DNA of 64,000 bases, taken from contig NZ_CAWLFA010000001.1 of NCBI RefSeq assembly GCF_963860125.1, positions 2,666,001 to 2,730,000 of the forward strand, read 5' to 3'. The notes beneath the pieces were generated by a model. That model ran no database searches. It was given only the letters and a program-made list of their open reading frames with translations, and was not told the origin of the DNA. How positions within the stretch are numbered: position 1 is the first letter of the stretch; each line of letters opens with the position of its first letter. A program made the position numbers and the translations under genes. This DNA comes from Picosynechococcus sp. PCC 7002. GTDB taxonomy: Bacteria; Cyanobacteriota; Cyanobacteriia; Cyanobacteriales; MRBY01. Shown here in pieces: positions 62,190-64,000 of the stretch.

Positions 62190-63323
62190 CTAGGGCGTAG
62201 ATTGCGCTGATGTTTGCTCCACATAGGACTGCACCATCCGTATCAAATCCTGGGGATTGAACGGTTTAGCGATGTAGTCAGAAGCCCCCACCATCTTGGC
62301 ACGGAGGCGATCAATAATTCCATCGCGCCCCGTAAGCATCACCACGGGAATATCCCTAAGCATTTCGGATTGGTTAAACAGGCGACAAAGCTCGTAACCA
62401 TCGATTTCGGGCATGTTGATATCCATCAGAATTAGTTCTGGCCGTTGGCGAGCAAAGGTACTCAGAGATAAAGCAGGTTCAGTGACCCCGATAACCTCAA
62501 AGCCACTGGCTTCTAGGGTCATTTTGACGACCCGTTGTATTGATTTGCTGTCATCAATACAGGCAATGCGGGGTTTGGGTTTTTGGGGAACGCCCGCATA
62601 GGGAATAACTTCAATCAAGCCTGTTTTGACGAGGGGATGGAAGAGTTGGCTGAGTTCGAGGGTGGAACGGCGGGTGTGGTGACTCAGCTCATAGAGGGTG
62701 ACTTGTTGGTCGAGGGGCTCCCGGAGGCTTTCCATAAATTGATAGTCCTGGAGGTTTAGCCAGGAGCGGCTCCGGATTTCACGGAAATCTTTGACTTGTA
62801 GGCGCTGGAAAGGGGAAGCGATTTCGGGGCGGAGTTGTACCCATTGGCGAACGGTCGGCTGGATTGGGCGCACCATTTCCTTGAGGGACAGGGACAGCAA
62901 CAGGGGATCTAAATTAAGGGCGCGTTCAAATTTAATGGCAGCGCGGGGCAGGGATAAAAACTGGGCGATCGCCTCTTGGGTCGTAAAAAATAAAACTTGG
63001 CGGACTTGCTGGAGGGATAATTTTCCAGCTTTCCAAATTTGACAAATGTAATCATAATCTTGGGAAAAGCTATCTCCCATGGGAAATTTCGCTTTCGGAA
63101 ACAGTTGCCCCAAAAGATACGTTAAGCGCTCCCGTTTGCCCATACCACTGGTGGCAAAATGCAGCTTCCCGCCCCCAAAATAAAGCTGCCAAAATACCGA
63201 TTCATCTAAGGGATCGTAAATGGTCATGGTCCCCGACATTTGCCGTTGGATCAGGGATTGGAGGACTTGGCCCGGAATCACAACGTTTTTGGTGATGGCA
63301 TCTTGCACTTTCATATGAAACAC
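62190..63323 (-). CDS. PatA/PilG-like response regulator
   Basis: A 377-residue protein with an N-terminal DUF4388-like domain (about 1-240, including QVLQSLIQRQMSGTMTIYDP) and a C-terminal receiver (IACIDDSKSIQRV, aspartate in LILMDINMPEIDGYELC, lysine in YIAKPFNP). This is the PatA architecture that heads the Synechocystis pil/pix operons. It is the first gene here, so the promoter is upstream of 63323. The start may be GTG at 63323 or ATG at 63314. The PilH gene follows after 77 bases. Confidence 0.9.
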   Translation of the reverse strand: MFHMKVQDAITKNVVIPGQVLQSLIQRQMSGTMTIYDPLDESVFWQLYFGGGKLHFATSGMGKRERLTYLLGQLFPKAKFPMGDSFSQDYDYICQIWKAGKLSLQQVRQVLFFTTQEAIAQFLSLPRAAIKFERALNLDPLLLSLSLKEMVRPIQPTVRQWVQLRPEIASPFQRLQVKDFREIRSRSWLNLQDYQFMESLREPLDQQVTLYELSHHTRRSTLELSQLFHPLVKTGLIEVIPYAGVPQKPKPRIACIDDSKSIQRVVKMTLEASGFEVIGVTEPALSLSTFARQRPELILMDINMPEIDGYELCRLFNQSEMLRDIPVVMLTGRDGIIDRLRAKMVGASDYIAKPFNPQDLIRMVQSYVEQTSAQSTP

Positions 63324-63803
63324 ACTAGCGGGAATTGATTTGAAGAGGGTTTAGCGCCTTTGGTCTTTACCCATGGCTGGGAAACATGGATCGGGAGGGT
63401 AGTGGGTAAGCGCAGCGACAAAATTATGTCAGGGGCAATTTATTCTAGATCGACTTTATCGCCTGAAAAATATGGATTTCATAGTTTTATCGGGTTGCCT
63501 GGTGACTAGGCTCAAACCGCAGTACAAAAAGCTTGAATAAATGGGGCTAGGGCAAGATTGAAAATTCATGGTGCTTGGGGGCAACTCTATTAGTTAATCT
63601 GAGCAATACTAATGCTACAGAAAGAGATTATTTTCTTACCATAAAGACTTGGTTAAAAGTAGTATGTTTAGCTACGAAAAGACTTTGACCCCACCGATCT
63701 TGACACCCCATTAATATGTTTCAAACCTAGATATAGCAAGGAATTTCAGGATTTTTACCTTGTGCTGTTCCAATGGTGTCTAAATTGAAATTGGGGGAGC
63801 CTC
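63324..63803. other. Intergenic region upstream of the chemosensory operon
   Basis: About 480 bases with no gene I can support, no HIP1 octamer and no strong hairpin. The operon promoter should lie here, but no convincing -10/-35 pair stands out. Confidence 0.55.
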
Positions 63804-63986
63804 TTAACGACGGATTAAGTGATCGAGGCGTTCTTGGATGAGCAGTTGGAGGAGGGCGCGGAGGGTTTGGAGGCCAAAGAAAAATACGGTAAGGGCGATC
63901 GCCCCGATGAGGAAGAGAGAGGCCGCCTGACTCCAGACTAAAATACCGACCACACTGCTAAAACCCCAGAGGATGCCATACATCAT
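63804..63986 (-). CDS. Small membrane protein, possibly the C-terminal part of a longer gene
   Basis: A 60-residue frame from an ATG at 63986 that ends LQLLIQERLDHLIRR. It contains two hydrophobic stretches (about 3-20 and 22-45). The frame has no stop before the window edge (upstream it continues AIKT), so it may be the end of a larger membrane protein. I recognise no family. Confidence 0.5.
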   Translation of the reverse strand: MMYGILWGFSSVVGILVWSQAASLFLIGAIALTVFFFGLQTLRALLQLLIQERLDHLIRR

Positions 63987-64000
63987 GGTTTTGATCGCGA

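Noticed and set aside
1..64000. CRISPR arrays, rRNA, tRNA and insertion sequences
   Set aside because: No regularly spaced repeats, no cloverleaf or rRNA-like stretch and no transposase was found in reading the window. A covariance-model search was not possible.

Overview
The window looks like chromosomal DNA from a unicellular cyanobacterium. The octamer GCGATCGC (HIP1) recurs throughout. Many genes are typical of cyanobacteria: a metallothionein SmtA with its SmtB repressor, the clock-associated iron-sulphur protein LdpA, Ycf45-like and Ycf33/DUF751 proteins, ferrochelatase with a C-terminal chlorophyll-binding-like tail, and a PatA/PilG-type chemotaxis-like operon. Base composition, compactness and gene content suggest a marine or euryhaline Synechococcus of the PCC 7002 (Picosynechococcus) type. 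That placement is an inference and no database was searched.

Layout. 1-4.2 kb (minus): folate/biopterin-type transporter (cut by the window edge), transaldolase-like protein, fabD and a two-domain histidine phosphatase. 4.3-8.5 kb: folK, a secreted TPR protein, the divergent smtA/smtB pair with two operator palindromes between them, gmd and a branched-chain amino-acid permease. 8.7-15.3 kb: DUF751 protein, ATP-grasp protein, sdhA, and ldpA overlapping ycf45-like. 15.3-27.4 kb: a giant alpha-2-macroglobulin-like lipoprotein, an AAA-like/MscS gene pair, a GAF histidine kinase, a small unknown protein and an M16 peptidase. 27.4-31.8 kb: an AT-rich, HIP1-poor island with an 867-residue acidic, probably outer-membrane protein and a small secreted acidic protein. 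31.8-48.8 kb: a second MscS channel, mutS2, a PsiE-like protein, a secreted unknown, murG, a PP2C phosphatase with a kinase-like N-terminus, an NfeD-like protein, a GGDEF/EAL protein, hemH, an aldolase-dehydrogenase fusion, pdxH, moaD and a DnaJ-TPR protein. 48.9-55.3 kb: a second HIP1-poor stretch leading into a compact chaperone-usher-like pilus locus (pilin, two-domain tip-like pilin, PapD-like chaperone, divergent usher). 55.3-63.3 kb (minus): a complete pilGHIJL-type chemosensory operon. 63.3-64 kb: intergenic DNA and a small membrane protein at the edge.

The most interesting part is 49.7-63.3 kb. A minimal chaperone-usher fibre system with an unusual usher lies tail-to-tail with a Pil-Chp-type signalling operon that in relatives controls type IV pili. 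Together they make a surface-appendage region. Other points of interest are the degenerate ATPase-like protein coupled to an MscS channel, the pseudokinase-PP2C fusion, and the two HIP1-poor islands that carry secreted proteins.
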